Part shown: positions 8,955 to 17,844 of the stretch, piece by piece | Position numbering within the stretch: position 1 is the first letter of the stretch | How the letters are laid out: every line of letters starts with the position of its first letter | Assembly (NCBI GenBank): GCA_964505385.1 | Contig: CAZDIA010000007.1 | Location: 1-64,000 of the forward strand | DNA: 64,000 bases | Origin: SLJN01 sp964505385 | GTDB lineage: Bacteria; Bacteroidota; Rhodothermia; Balneolales; Natronogracilivirgulaceae | Reading direction: 5' to 3' | Made by a program: the position numbers and the translations under genes | The notes under the pieces: model-generated | The model's database searches: none | What the model saw: only the letters and a program-made list of their open reading frames with translations | What the model was told of the DNA's origin: nothing

Positions 8955-9839
8955 TTACCGGCTTTCCCCGAAATTTGTCACTTTTTCCTGTTTCCCGTTT
9001 TCTATGGTTTCTTCACGAAAATTTCTTGGCGAAAAGCCGCTTTGATTTTTAAAATATCAGCTGAATGAGGCTGCATCCGAGAAGCCGAGTTCGAAAGCAA
9101 TCTCCTGAATCGTCATTTCAGTTTGTATAAGTAACCGGCGCGCCTCCAGGTCTACCCTTTGATGAATGACCTCCACGGGTGTCAGGTGATAGGACTTTTC
9201 AAAAATATGGGCGAGGGTTTTTGGAGAGCGATAGAGCATGTCAGCATAATCCTTTACCCGCTTTTTTTCCCGGAAATGTTGCTCAACCAGCATATTATAC
9301 TTTCTGATAACCTCGAGATGCGAAGGAACCTCTTCAGCAGGTAACTTCTGGGATTTTACCAATCGGGTGCACTTGATGATCAGTCTTTTGAGCAACATGC
9401 GGAGCATTTCACCCTGGATGGAATCACGGGTTTGCATCTCCTCCAGAAATACTGAATAAAGTGTTTCAAATGATTTCTTCTGATCATCCTGGAGTTTAAA
9501 CCTGCTTGTTGCCGATGATCCATAAAACAAAAGCCCTTCACAAGAAACTTCCCGGTCATTTTCATGAATGCAATAAAATCCCCGGCTAAAAATAAATGCC
9601 CGGAACTTTCCATCAGCATCTTTGGGCAGCTGGATTTTTTGATAGGGAGTTATACATCTGATGTCGTTTTCATCAATCCTGTTGGGTATCCCATCGATAC
9701 GAACTTCACTGGAAGTATTCAGATTCCAAAGAATCGTGTAATGTTCGCCGGGAAGGCTCAAAGTACGATGTATCACTTCACTTTGGTCCGTTAAATAAAT
9801 CCGGGCATCCAGGCTGGAATCTTCAAATTTTAGTTCCAT
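8955..9839 (-). pseudogene. AraC-family regulator interrupted by an in-frame TGA
   Basis: The start at 9839 gives 260 residues: an N-terminal AraC-type sensor region and the first HTH plus most of the second HTH (DYADMLYRSPKTLAHIFEKS, then IQEIAFELGFSDAASFS). A TGA at 9059-9057 stops the frame exactly where family members have Arg. The same frame continues with YFKNQSGFSPRNFR, the normal end of the AraC domain, to a TAA at 8957-8955. A single C-to-T change (CGA to TGA) explains the break. The truncated product would lack the last helix of the DNA-binding domain, so it is probably inactive unless the stop is a sequencing error. Confidence 0.85.
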
Positions 9840-9989
9840 GTATAAGCTTATAAATTAGTTATAACTGTGTTGAAAGAAGTAAATCATAAATCTATCAGGA
9901 GTTTGTCCGGTGCCTGACAGCAAACCTATCTCCAAATCGTGTTCATAGAAAGTGCAATACATGTAAATTATTATAAACCCTCAATAAAT

Positions 9990-10970
9990 ATGATACATTC
10001 AACATATCGGTTTCATGCCCTTAATTCTATTTTCTTTGGTCTGATTATACTGTTTGTATCAGGATGTATGGCATCTGAAAATTCTACTCAGGCTCAAACT
10101 ATGAACGGCTTTGATGTCTCCGACGCAACTGTACCGGTTGATAAAATCAAAAAAGGAGGGCCCCCTCGTGACGGAATTCCTTCCATTGATGATCCCCGTT
10201 TCCAAAAAGCGGACGACGCTGACTGGCTTAATGATGACGATCGTGTTCTGGGCATTAAGCGAAACGGAGAGGTTAAAGCATACCCCATTAGAATTATGGA
10301 CTGGCACGAAGTAGCTAATGACACCTTCGGTGACGAGCACATCGCCGTAACATGGTGCCCCCTTTGCGGCAGTGGTATGGCTTTCAAATCCAAGGTGGAT
10401 GGAAAATTTCTTGAACTCGGCGTATCGGGACTCTTGTACAACAGTGATGTTTTATTATACGATCGGCAAACCGAATCGCTGTGGTCCCAAATAAGTACGG
10501 AAGCAATTACCGGAGAATTTCAGGGAAGCAGTCTGGAACAAGTACCTATGGAACACACTTCATGGAAAAGCTGGCGGGAACGGCATGAAGATACCCGTGT
10601 ACTCAGCCGGGATACCGGCCATGATCGCAATTATGACCGCGACCCTTATGCTGACTATGAAGATAACGAGCGACTCTATTTCCCGGTTACCGACACCGAC
10701 GACCGGTTTGATCTTAAAGAGTGGGTAATGGGAATAACGGTTGATGATCATTCCAAAGCCTACGCGTTTTCTGAGCTGGAAAAAGCGGATGAACACCGTT
10801 TTCAGGATCAAGTAGGATCAAAGACCGTAACGATAGACTTTGATGCAGAAAATGAATCAGCTACCGCATATGATGAGGAAGGTAATGAAATTTCAACTCT
10901 CACCGCTTTCTGGTTTGCCTGGTATGCGTTTCATCCCGATACTGAGGTTTTCGAAGCCGGGAATGAATAG
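9990..10970 (+). CDS. DUF3179 domain lipoprotein
   Basis: 326 aa from ATG 9990. A more upstream in-frame ATG exists at 9939, but the signal sequence starts at the later one. Residues about 8-27 form a lipoprotein signal ending in the lipobox VSGC, so the protein is probably anchored on the periplasmic side of a membrane. The rest is a DUF3179 domain with its hallmark VTWCPLCGSGMAF and a C-terminal TAFWFAWYAFHPDT. The function of the family is not established. No operon partner is evident; the Crp/Fnr regulator begins 146 bases downstream in the same direction. Confidence 0.87.
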   Translation: MIHSTYRFHALNSIFFGLIILFVSGCMASENSTQAQTMNGFDVSDATVPVDKIKKGGPPRDGIPSIDDPRFQKADDADWLNDDDRVLGIKRNGEVKAYPIRIMDWHEVANDTFGDEHIAVTWCPLCGSGMAFKSKVDGKFLELGVSGLLYNSDVLLYDRQTESLWSQISTEAITGEFQGSSLEQVPMEHTSWKSWRERHEDTRVLSRDTGHDRNYDRDPYADYEDNERLYFPVTDTDDRFDLKEWVMGITVDDHSKAYAFSELEKADEHRFQDQVGSKTVTIDFDAENESATAYDEEGNEISTLTAFWFAWYAFHPDTEVFEAGNE

Positions 10971-11116
10971 TTTTCATATTTTTACATTGAAATAAATGAT
11001 CTTTATTTTGTTAGTGAAGTATTCAGGAGGATATATTAAAAATAACTTTGGTGTCAGGATATCCTATAGCTTCGTCTAATAAAGTGTAATGATCAATTTT
11101 AAAAAAGGATAAAAAT

Positions 11117-11824
11117 ATGGCTTTACAAGAAACTGGTCACGAGGTAAAAATTTGGTACATAAAGCATTATGACTTTTTTGGCGGGCTAAATGGCGAAGCA
11201 CACAAGTTCGCTAAACAAAAAACTACGATGAAATCCTATCGTCCTAAAGAAATGATTTACATTACCGGCCAGGACGACAATATCTATCTGCTAAAAAAAG
11301 GACAGGTTAAAATCTCTCGAATAACTGAGGGTGGTGAAGAAATTATTCAGGATATTTTGCGGCCTGGAGAAATTTTCGGATCGCTTCCTATGATGGATGA
11401 TTTTAACGGTGCGGAAACTGAATATGCACAATCCGCTAATGAGAGTGTAGTCTGCTATATCCCAAAATCAGATTATGAAAAATTACTTGAGATAAATCCC
11501 AAAATGAACCAGCGGCTTACCAAGTGGTACGGTATCCGCCTGCGACGATTTGAAGAACGTATGAACGATCTCATTTTCAAGGATGTAAAGCGGCGTATAG
11601 CCGGTTTTTTGTTGCGATATGCCAGGGATTTTGGGAAAGTGGATGATGGTGTTTACGAAGTAAAACCGATGCTGACTCATGAAGAAATAGGCTTACTCAC
11701 CGGAGCAGCCAGGCAGACAGTGACTTCAACTCTTAATGAATTTAAAAAGCAAGGATTGCTCGAATTTGATCGCCGGTGCTGGAGATTCCCGAAAATGGAT
11801 GAGCTAAAAGAAATGGCTGAGTGA
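11117..11824 (+). CDS. Crp/Fnr family transcriptional regulator
   Basis: 235 aa. An N-terminal cyclic-nucleotide-binding-type beta barrel (about 20-130, including YLLKKGQVKISRITEGGEE and RPGEIFGSLPMMD) is followed by a long dimerisation helix and a C-terminal Crp-type winged HTH (about 155-230, LTHEEIGLLTGAARQTVTSTL). It lacks the N-terminal cysteine cluster of oxygen-sensing Fnr. The cAMP pocket arginine/serine signature is not obvious, so the ligand is unknown. The flanking AhpD-like and DUF3179 genes suggest a stress or redox regulon, which is an inference. Confidence 0.9.
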   Translation: MALQETGHEVKIWYIKHYDFFGGLNGEAHKFAKQKTTMKSYRPKEMIYITGQDDNIYLLKKGQVKISRITEGGEEIIQDILRPGEIFGSLPMMDDFNGAETEYAQSANESVVCYIPKSDYEKLLEINPKMNQRLTKWYGIRLRRFEERMNDLIFKDVKRRIAGFLLRYARDFGKVDDGVYEVKPMLTHEEIGLLTGAARQTVTSTLNEFKKQGLLEFDRRCWRFPKMDELKEMAE

Positions 11825-11872
11825 TAAACCTGATCTAATTCATGTAAATTTTCGTATATCTACTCAGGGAAC

Positions 11873-12433
11873 TTAATATTTATACCCTGCCCCTTTATCC
11901 TCTTCAAGCGGAACTCCCATTGACAGAACAATGCGGTTTACAAAATTAAAATATGATATTACGAGGGTGGCATCCAGTATGGCGCGATCATCCAGGCCCC
12001 TATTGCGCAGATCAGGGGTACCGTCGTAATCCTCGAACCGGTCAGGTTCCTCCGTAAGTTCCACGGCAAACGTGCACAACGCTTCTTCCCGCTCACTCAG
12101 ATTTAGTTTGCGGTAATCTGTCTGAAGCTGTTTTACTTTTTGCTCGTCTTTCCAATAGTGAAGTAGTGCCTGACCGTGATGTTCCTGGCAATATTCGCAA
12201 CCGTTGGCAGCCGAAACCACTACGGCTATCATTTCCCGTTCAGCTCTGGACAGCGGCGATTTCGAAAACATAATTTCCATATACAAATCCATATGCTTCA
12301 TCACCGACTCCGGATGAAGACTCTGAATTTTATGGACCTCCGCCACTTTTCCACGCTTCTTAAGGAGGTGATCGTAGATTTCTTTCAGCCGGCCTTCGGC
12401 TTCATGTTCATGAATTACTTTGATCCTCGACAT
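11873..12433 (-). CDS. AhpD-like peroxidase-related protein
   Basis: 186 aa from ATG 12433. A longer frame to 12493 exists but runs into a decayed flavoprotein. Cys79, Cys82 and His86 in NGCEYCQEHHG form the CxxCxxxH motif of AhpD/carboxymuconolactone decarboxylase-like proteins, and RAEREMIAVVVSAAN precedes it as in the family. Its C-terminal half (LDDRAILDATLVISYFNFVNRI) fits the uncharacterised peroxidase-related subfamily. It converges with the Crp/Fnr gene and lies just downstream of the flavoprotein relic, which may once have been its co-transcribed reductase. Confidence 0.85.
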   Translation of the reverse strand: MSRIKVIHEHEAEGRLKEIYDHLLKKRGKVAEVHKIQSLHPESVMKHMDLYMEIMFSKSPLSRAEREMIAVVVSAANGCEYCQEHHGQALLHYWKDEQKVKQLQTDYRKLNLSEREEALCTFAVELTEEPDRFEDYDGTPDLRNRGLDDRAILDATLVISYFNFVNRIVLSMGVPLEEDKGAGYKY

Positions 12434-12474
12434 TCCTGAATTTTTGGACTGTTTTTTTTGTGGAAAAAACTGAT

Positions 12475-12637
12475 CTAACCATATACTGCACAACCGAGCC
12501 TCTGGTCGGATACGCCCATACCACCTGTTTTTACTTCAACCATGGTAACATTCCATCCTTTTCGTGCCAGCTTGCCGGGTCGTTGCAGAACCTCCTGAAC
12601 CGGATGCCATAGTTATCAAATCAAACTCTTGATCATT
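12475..12637 (-). pseudogene. N-terminal relic of an FAD/NAD-dependent disulfide reductase
   Basis: On the minus strand two overlapping frames spell the start of a pyridine-nucleotide-disulfide oxidoreductase: FDLITMASGSGGSATTR in one frame (about 12626-12576), then, after a one-base shift, KLARKGWNVTMVEVKTGG and GVSDQRLGCAVYG to a TAG at 12475. The GxGxxG dinucleotide fold followed by a glutamate-ended strand (VTMVE) is the FAD-binding signature. A second shift near the ATG at 12637 also breaks the start. Only about 54 codons remain. No transcript product is expected. Confidence 0.75.
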
Positions 12638-12795
12638 ATATTTTCCCTGTTTATTTACTCAACCTCATTATTTGATTATTTGCAAGAATGTTAATCCTTA
12701 AATTATTATTTATAACGGTTGATGCTGTCATCGAGAGGACAAATTCTCTATACGTGAGATCAACTCCCATAAGGTATATGGAAAAATTAGCATAT

Positions 12796-12879
12796 GGTAT
12801 ATACCACTTAGCTGACTTTTAATGGCTTACAACAAAAATTAAATACTAAAAAGTAACCGTTTTAGTTTCATAATGAAAC
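12796..12879. promoter_or_regulatory. Palindromes upstream of the FitAB-type pair
   Basis: Two perfect palindromes precede the antitoxin gene: GGTATATACC at 12796-12805 and GTTTCATAATGAAAC (7+1+7) at 12865-12879, the latter ending 21 bases before the ATG. Ribbon-helix-helix antitoxins of this type usually repress their own operon by binding such sites; use here is an inference. A GGTATATGG half-site also occurs at 12773. The surrounding 12640-12900 region is AT-rich with no gene. Confidence 0.5.
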
Positions 12880-12900
12880 CATTATATTAAATTATCTTCT

Positions 12901-13143
12901 ATGTCCAAAAATATTACTATTAAAGGAATACCTGATGACGTTTACCAAAAACTAAAACTTCAGGCAGACAGAAATCATCGTAGTGTGAATAGTGAAGTCA
13001 TTATGACATTGAAAAAATCTTTGGAGAGTACACACCACGATCCGGATATTTTCATTGAGAGAGCAAAAAAAATGAAACAGAAAGCCAAAGGCTCTTTATC
13101 TATTGAGGAAGTTCAGCAGGCTATTGATCAGGGGCGCCCATGA
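12901..13143 (+). CDS. FitA/VapB-type ribbon-helix-helix antitoxin
   Basis: 80 aa. The N-terminal ITIKGIPDDVYQKLKLQA followed by RSVNSEVIMTLKKSL is the Arc/FitA ribbon-helix-helix fold (beta strand, then two helices) that dimerises and binds operator DNA. The C-terminal 35 residues are charged and would wrap the toxin. The gene overlaps the PIN-domain gene by four bases (ATGA), the usual antitoxin-first order that secures coupled translation. Palindromes lie directly upstream. The antitoxin role is deduced from fold plus partner. Confidence 0.88.
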   Translation: MSKNITIKGIPDDVYQKLKLQADRNHRSVNSEVIMTLKKSLESTHHDPDIFIERAKKMKQKAKGSLSIEEVQQAIDQGRP

Positions 13144-13547
13144 TTGTGGCTGACACTAATCTTATTGCAAGCTTTTGGGTTCCCAATGAGGAGGAAGAAT
13201 TTGCCTACCGCAGTCTAAAGAAGGATCCGGATTGGATTGCTCCATTATTATGGGCTTCTGAGTTTAGAAATGTTCTTTCTCTTTATTATCGACGAAAAAT
13301 TCTTGACTTGGATTCGATTTTTCTGGCTATTAATGAAGCTGAAGAGTTTATGAACTCCAAAGAGTTTTCTATACAGTCCAATAATGTTTTAAAACTGATG
13401 ACCGAGTCTTCCTGCTCATCATATGATTGTGAATTTGTAGCACTTGCATCCGAGTTTGAAATTCAACTCGTAACATTTGATAAAAAAATTCTTAGTGAGT
13501 TCTCCACAATAGCTATTCATCCGAAAGATTTTACTACAAAGGTTTAA
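13140..13547 (+). CDS. PIN-domain toxin (VapC/FitB family)
   Basis: 135 aa PIN-domain ribonuclease. The four acidic residues of the Mg-binding site are visible: Asp5 (IVADTNLIAS), Glu41 (SEFRNV), Asp96 (SYDCEF) and Asp114 (TFDKK). Homologues cut tRNA or rRNA and stop translation until the antitoxin sequesters them. Length and motif spacing are intact, so the toxin looks functional. The pair sits next to a decayed flavoprotein and is probably a recent arrival, but no integrase or attachment site is seen. Confidence 0.9.
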   Translation: MIVADTNLIASFWVPNEEEEFAYRSLKKDPDWIAPLLWASEFRNVLSLYYRRKILDLDSIFLAINEAEEFMNSKEFSIQSNNVLKLMTESSCSSYDCEFVALASEFEIQLVTFDKKILSEFSTIAIHPKDFTTKV

Positions 13548-13569
13548 AAACTATATTTGATAGTCTGAT

Positions 13570-14619
13570 CTATCCACCCGAAAACGTCCCCTTAATTTTC
13601 GGATCAATATGCTCAAAGGGTACTATAAGTCCGATCTCCCAGGCATCGCCGAAATCACGGTCGATTACCGTCTCGCCGAACCAGATTTCATTGGAAAGCG
13701 ACATATATGATTTCAAAATCTGTGGCACCTCTTCACCGTGCTCATTCATCAAACGCGTAAGCTGCTTGATGCGCTGAGCCGGTGTATCTGTTTCTCCGGT
13801 ACGCACGACTTCCGGAACAGCGGCATCAGCATGAAAACGAAGATTCGGTTTAGCTTTTAACAGCGGCACCGGAGGCGGATAGTGAGTTTCCAGATAGCTG
13901 ACCAGAAGCTTCAGCGCATTGGTATTCATGGTTTTATATAGAGAAACGTTTCCGAAGAAATACTTTAATTCCGGATTAAGCTGAAAAACAACACCGAGCC
14001 CTTTCCATAATGCATAAAATCCAAAGCGGCTTTTCTTGGCAGACGGATTTACAACCGACCTTCCGAGCTCAATAGCATAAGGAAGCATGTTCTCTCTGAA
14101 TTCAGAAGAATATTCGAATAACGTTGATGTTCGCAGATACTCATCCCCGGCTTCTTTACTGCGACTTCCATACTGAAACCTGTAAACGGCCACCAGCTCC
14201 TTTTCACCGGGATCCCACGCAATAAGCTGTTTATAGGCATACTCCCCGAAATCCAGATCGTCAAGATCAATTTCCACACCGCGGCCTGCTCCGCTCATTC
14301 TGAAAACCTCTTCACGCAACCGGCCAACAGCATTAAGGGCAGCCGGAAAATTTTCGCCTGAAAAAAGATATACTTTCAGTCCGCGAAAAACTATTATTGG
14401 AGAAGTATGCTCCAACTCTTTTTCTATCCGTTGGGATTCGCGCTCGTTATGTATCTTGCTTGCATTCAATTCAACAAAAAAATACGAGTGGGCAGCTTGA
14501 CAAAACTCCCCGGTTACACATTTACTTTTTTTCTCCAAGTTCACAATTGCGTTCCATAATATGAGTAGAGTTCCACTAATATGAAATAATCTTATATGCT
14601 CTGTTGAAACTTTCTGCAA
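13570..14619 (-). CDS. GNAT-fold N-acyltransferase, hemolysin/OlsB-like
   Basis: The core (from about residue 95: GRLREEVFRMSGAGRG, LDDLDFGEYAYKQLIAWD, ELVAVYRF) matches the GNAT subfamily that transfers acyl chains from acyl-ACP to amino acids, for example in ornithine- or glycine-lipid synthesis. The product class is an inference. The 349-residue frame starts at ATG 14619, but the first 50 residues are not family-like. Family homology begins near NERESQRIEKELEH, so a start such as TTG at 14469 is possible. It converges with the toxin gene, 22 bases away. Confidence 0.75.
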   Translation of the reverse strand: MQKVSTEHIRLFHISGTLLILWNAIVNLEKKSKCVTGEFCQAAHSYFFVELNASKIHNERESQRIEKELEHTSPIIVFRGLKVYLFSGENFPAALNAVGRLREEVFRMSGAGRGVEIDLDDLDFGEYAYKQLIAWDPGEKELVAVYRFQYGSRSKEAGDEYLRTSTLFEYSSEFRENMLPYAIELGRSVVNPSAKKSRFGFYALWKGLGVVFQLNPELKYFFGNVSLYKTMNTNALKLLVSYLETHYPPPVPLLKAKPNLRFHADAAVPEVVRTGETDTPAQRIKQLTRLMNEHGEEVPQILKSYMSLSNEIWFGETVIDRDFGDAWEIGLIVPFEHIDPKIKGTFSGG

Positions 14620-14858
14620 ACACTCATCACTAATCTTAAAAAAATCTTCCTATAAACAAATTACAAAACCCGCTTATGTGTCACCTGACCGACAATGATA
14701 CCGCTGATATCTGTGTACTTTAATAACCGGTAACACGAACCCTTATAACGATAAGTATATAAAACCATAAAGACCTGTTAATAGATTTATCCGGGGATAG
14801 TTACCCTCACTCATACGATTTGTATAAATAAATCAACAAAATAAGTTAGGATTCAGTT

Positions 14859-15230
14859 ATGGAATCGATGTGGGAAAGTTTTACAACTTGGTTTATGAGT
14901 CTCGGAGATGAATATGGTGTAAATCCTTTTATTTTCGGAGGAATTTATCTTGGTGCTGTTCCTTTTTTCTGGGCGTGTGTGTATTGGCTGGTTCGAAATT
15001 TGAGACGCAGTAAATCCATTGTGCCACCTGTCGTGGCCATGTGTCTGTGCATGATCTCTGCCTACATCTATCTCATGTTTGCCGGTCACAATGTGCCCTG
15101 GTGGGTCTATGCCATTGTAGCAGCACTAATTTTGTATGCGATATACGCTACCTGGCAGAAAGTAAGGGAGAAAATGAAAGAAGTAGAAGCCGAAAAACAA
15201 AAAAATATAGCTGATGAAAAAACAATATGA
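14859..15230 (+). CDS. Small membrane protein, three transmembrane segments
   Basis: 123 aa, not recognised as a named family. Hydrophobic segments near residues 24-45, 56-74 and 80-97 are followed by a strongly charged, lysine/glutamate-rich cytoplasmic tail. It starts at ATG 14859 (or ATG 14868). Its last 17 bases overlap the following flavoprotein gene, so the two are almost certainly co-translated and may act together, for example as a membrane partner for a disulfide-reductase-like enzyme. Confidence 0.75.
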   Translation: MESMWESFTTWFMSLGDEYGVNPFIFGGIYLGAVPFFWACVYWLVRNLRRSKSIVPPVVAMCLCMISAYIYLMFAGHNVPWWVYAIVAALILYAIYATWQKVREKMKEVEAEKQKNIADEKTI

Positions 15231-16659
15231 TCTGGTCGTAATCGGAGGTGGTGCTGCCGGCCTTACCTCATCAGGCATGGGTGTGAGCTTAGGAGCCAAA
15301 ACCATGATGATTGAAAAACATAAACTCGGTGGCGACTGTACCTGGTACGGATGTGTGCCTAGTAAAGTAATGCTTAACCAAGCTAAAAAAGCGGCGGTAA
15401 ACGGGAATCAAGTCAATTTTTCTGAAATATCGGACAAACTTCATCGCATCCGGCAGGAGATCTATGATGAAGCCGATCACCCGGATAAATTCCGCGATAT
15501 GGGCATGGATGTTGAAGAAGTAGAAGCTGCCTTTGTAGATCGGCATACCATTCGCATAAACCAGGGGGACGGATCACATAAAGAAGTTACTTCACGGTAT
15601 TTTATTATCGCTGCCGGTAGTCGGGTGATGGTACCTCCTATTTCCGGAATTGATAAAACGCCTCATTTTACCAATCACAATTTATTTGAGATTAAAGAGC
15701 TTCCGAAGAGTATGATCATCATCGGAGGCGGCCCCATCGGCAGTGAAATGGCGCAATCTTTTCAACGGTTGGGCACACAAGTTACCGTAATCGATATGGC
15801 GGATCGCATACTGATAAATGATGATCCCGAACTTGCCGGAATTCTGCAAAATCAACTGGAAAATGAAGGAGTTAAATATCTGCTGAATTCTGCGGTATCC
15901 GGCGTTGAAGGTGATGAAAAAGAAGTCACGGTAACGATAAATCGTGATGGTAAGGATGAAAAAGTCAGGGCAGAAAAGTTACTTATGGCCACAGGACGCC
16001 GGCCCAATATTGAGAATCTCAATCTTGAGGCGGCCGGAGTTAACTACGAAAAGCAAGGTATTACCGTAAACGATAAATGCCGCACAAACCAGCGTAATAT
16101 CTATGCAATCGGTGATATTACCGGCCGGTATCAATTTACTCATATGTCGGAGCATATGGCTAAAGTTGCCGCTACCAATGCATTGCTTAAAGTACCTATG
16201 AAGATTGACAAAAAGCATGTTCCATGGGCTACTTATACTGATCCCGAGGTTGCTCATGTTGGAGCTACACGTAAAGAACTGGATCAAAAAAATGTTGCCT
16301 ATGAAGTATATCGGTTTCCCTATAGTATGATCGACCGGGCTATTACTGATGAATCCACAAGCGGGTGGATTAAAGTATATGCCAAAAAGCTGACCGGAAA
16401 AATTCTCGGTGCTGATGCTGTCGGGGCTCAAGCCGGTGAAATCATCAGTCAGTATGCTCTGGCGATGAAAAACGGGGTTACCCTGAAAAAAATGGCGGAT
16501 ACCATCTATCCTTACCCTTCTTATGCGCAGGGCGCCCGCCGTGCGGCGGATCAATGGTATATCAAAAACCAAAGTGTCGGCCTGGTGAAATGGATTAAGC
16601 GGATATTCGGCTATCGAGGCCCTCTGCCGGACCTGAGCGACCCGGAACGGATAGTGTAA
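15214..16659 (+). CDS. Pyridine nucleotide-disulfide oxidoreductase (mercuric reductase-like)
   Basis: 481 aa FAD enzyme of the dihydrolipoamide dehydrogenase/mercuric reductase class. The N-terminal FAD motif [13 protein letters not shown], the redox-active pair in [13 protein letters not shown], the NAD-binding [13 protein letters not shown], the second FAD motif YAIGDITG and a C-terminal dimerisation domain are present. The usual C-terminal His-Glu dyad region reads [12 protein letters not shown] instead of HPHPTxSE, so it is not a standard lipoamide dehydrogenase. No heavy-metal-binding domain or terminal vicinal cysteines are present. The substrate is unknown. It is overlapped by the preceding membrane protein gene. 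Confidence 0.88.
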   Translation: MKKQYDLVVIGGGAAGLTSSGMGVSLGAKTMMIEKHKLGGDCTWYGCVPSKVMLNQAKKAAVNGNQVNFSEISDKLHRIRQEIYDEADHPDKFRDMGMDVEEVEAAFVDRHTIRINQGDGSHKEVTSRYFIIAAGSRVMVPPISGIDKTPHFTNHNLFEIKELPKSMIIIGGGPIGSEMAQSFQRLGTQVTVIDMADRILINDDPELAGILQNQLENEGVKYLLNSAVSGVEGDEKEVTVTINRDGKDEKVRAEKLLMATGRRPNIENLNLEAAGVNYEKQGITVNDKCRTNQRNIYAIGDITGRYQFTHMSEHMAKVAATNALLKVPMKIDKKHVPWATYTDPEVAHVGATRKELDQKNVAYEVYRFPYSMIDRAITDESTSGWIKVYAKKLTGKILGADAVGAQAGEIISQYALAMKNGVTLKKMADTIYPYPSYAQGARRAADQWYIKNQSVGLVKWIKRIFGYRGPLPDLSDPERIV

Positions 16660-16764
16660 TTATGAATCAAAAATAGAACTGATTAGCATTTTTTATTCAA
16701 AATTTAGAATTATGCGTAATGCGTTTTACCTCGCATAAATCTGGTATAATCACAAATCTTACAT

Positions 16765-17343
16765 ATGGCTCATAAATATACAAAAAACAAAATTCGCAAT
16801 GCTTCCGACCATGATGTAATCTATCCATTGGTCAACGAGAATATTCATTTTCTCCGCCAGGGGCGAACTCTGATTGCTGATATGGAACCCGAGATTTATG
16901 CCGAAGCAGCAGATGTTACCGGCAAAGCAACGATCGGAGCTCATTTTCGTCACTGCATCGATATGTACAACTGTTTCTTCAATGGATTAGAAGCCGCTCA
17001 AATCGATTACGTAAATCGCGAACGCAGCCCGGATATAGAAACCAAAAAGGAAGAAGCCGAACGACTTCTTGTAAAACATGTCTACAATTTATTGGATTTA
17101 AGAGAAAACCCTCCTGCCAGCCATGATGTATCAATTAAGTTTGTTACTAATTCGGAAGAATCCGGAACCCTTGAACACAACATTATCTCCACACTCCCGC
17201 GCGAATTATTTATGCTCTCCAGCCACACGGTGCACCACTATGCCCTGGTTGCCCAAATTATGATCAACAACGAACAGGAGTGCCCGGAACAATTCGGAGT
17301 TGCACCATCTACACTCAGCTTCTGGAAAAAGTCGCGGAAATAG
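16765..17343 (+). CDS. DinB-family protein
   Basis: 192 aa with the DinB/YfiT four-helix arrangement. The likely metal ligands are in GAHFRHCIDMY (about residues 57-61) and SSHTVHHYALV (about 150-155), three histidines in all. DinB-fold proteins include thiol-S-transferases and many uncharacterised members. It precedes the arsenosugar-type gene pair by 165 bases in the same direction. A shared role in thiol or metalloid handling is possible but unproven. Confidence 0.75.
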   Translation: MAHKYTKNKIRNASDHDVIYPLVNENIHFLRQGRTLIADMEPEIYAEAADVTGKATIGAHFRHCIDMYNCFFNGLEAAQIDYVNRERSPDIETKKEEAERLLVKHVYNLLDLRENPPASHDVSIKFVTNSEESGTLEHNIISTLPRELFMLSSHTVHHYALVAQIMINNEQECPEQFGVAPSTLSFWKKSRK

Positions 17344-17508
17344 CATACTTCTTCAGTACTTATCCGGAATGGAACATCCCGCAAATAACAGTGCCATCAT
17401 TTGAACTACACGTAGTTAGATTGCATTTACTTAAGCAATGTCACCACACTGACAAAACTTTAAAGTTGGATTCAATTAATTAACTCACACACAAAACATC
17501 TTTACCTT

Positions 17509-17844
17509 ATGAGTACATCATATTATGACCCCCAACATCTCAAAGATTTCCCTAACGTCACCGAATTGCAGGAAAAATTGGGTGATAAATTTTTTGACTA
17601 TTACAACTCCGTATTTGAGGGGGATGAACTATCAGCCAGAGAAAAAGCATTGATCGCACTGGCCGTAGCTCATACTGTGCAATGCCCTTACTGCATTGAC
17701 GCATTTACCCAATCTTCTATGCAGCACGGGGTGTCCGAACCCGAGATGATGGAGGCCGTCCACGTTGCTTGTGCCATTCGGGGCGGTGCCTCACTCGTAC
17801 ACGGCGTGCAGATGATGGAAAAATCAAAAAAGGTGGGAATGTGA
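17509..17844 (+). CDS. Arsenosugar-associated peroxidase-like protein
   Basis: 111 aa AhpD/carboxymuconolactone decarboxylase-like protein with Cys59 and Cys62 in VQCPYCIDAFTQ. It lacks the His found four residues after the second Cys in the other two local AhpD-like proteins. The short length, the FDYYNSVF segment and direct coupling to ArsS (stop and start overlap in TGATG) fit the small peroxidase-like protein that accompanies arsenosugar radical-SAM genes. The reaction is unknown. Confidence 0.82.
   Translation: MSTSYYDPQHLKDFPNVTELQEKLGDKFFDYYNSVFEGDELSAREKALIALAVAHTVQCPYCIDAFTQSSMQHGVSEPEMMEAVHVACAIRGGASLVHGVQMMEKSKKVGM

Noticed and set aside
9057..9059. Programmed recoding (selenocysteine or readthrough) of the AraC TGA
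   Set aside because: The codon replaces Arg, not Cys, no suitable hairpin is evident directly after it, and TGA serves as an ordinary stop in many genes here.
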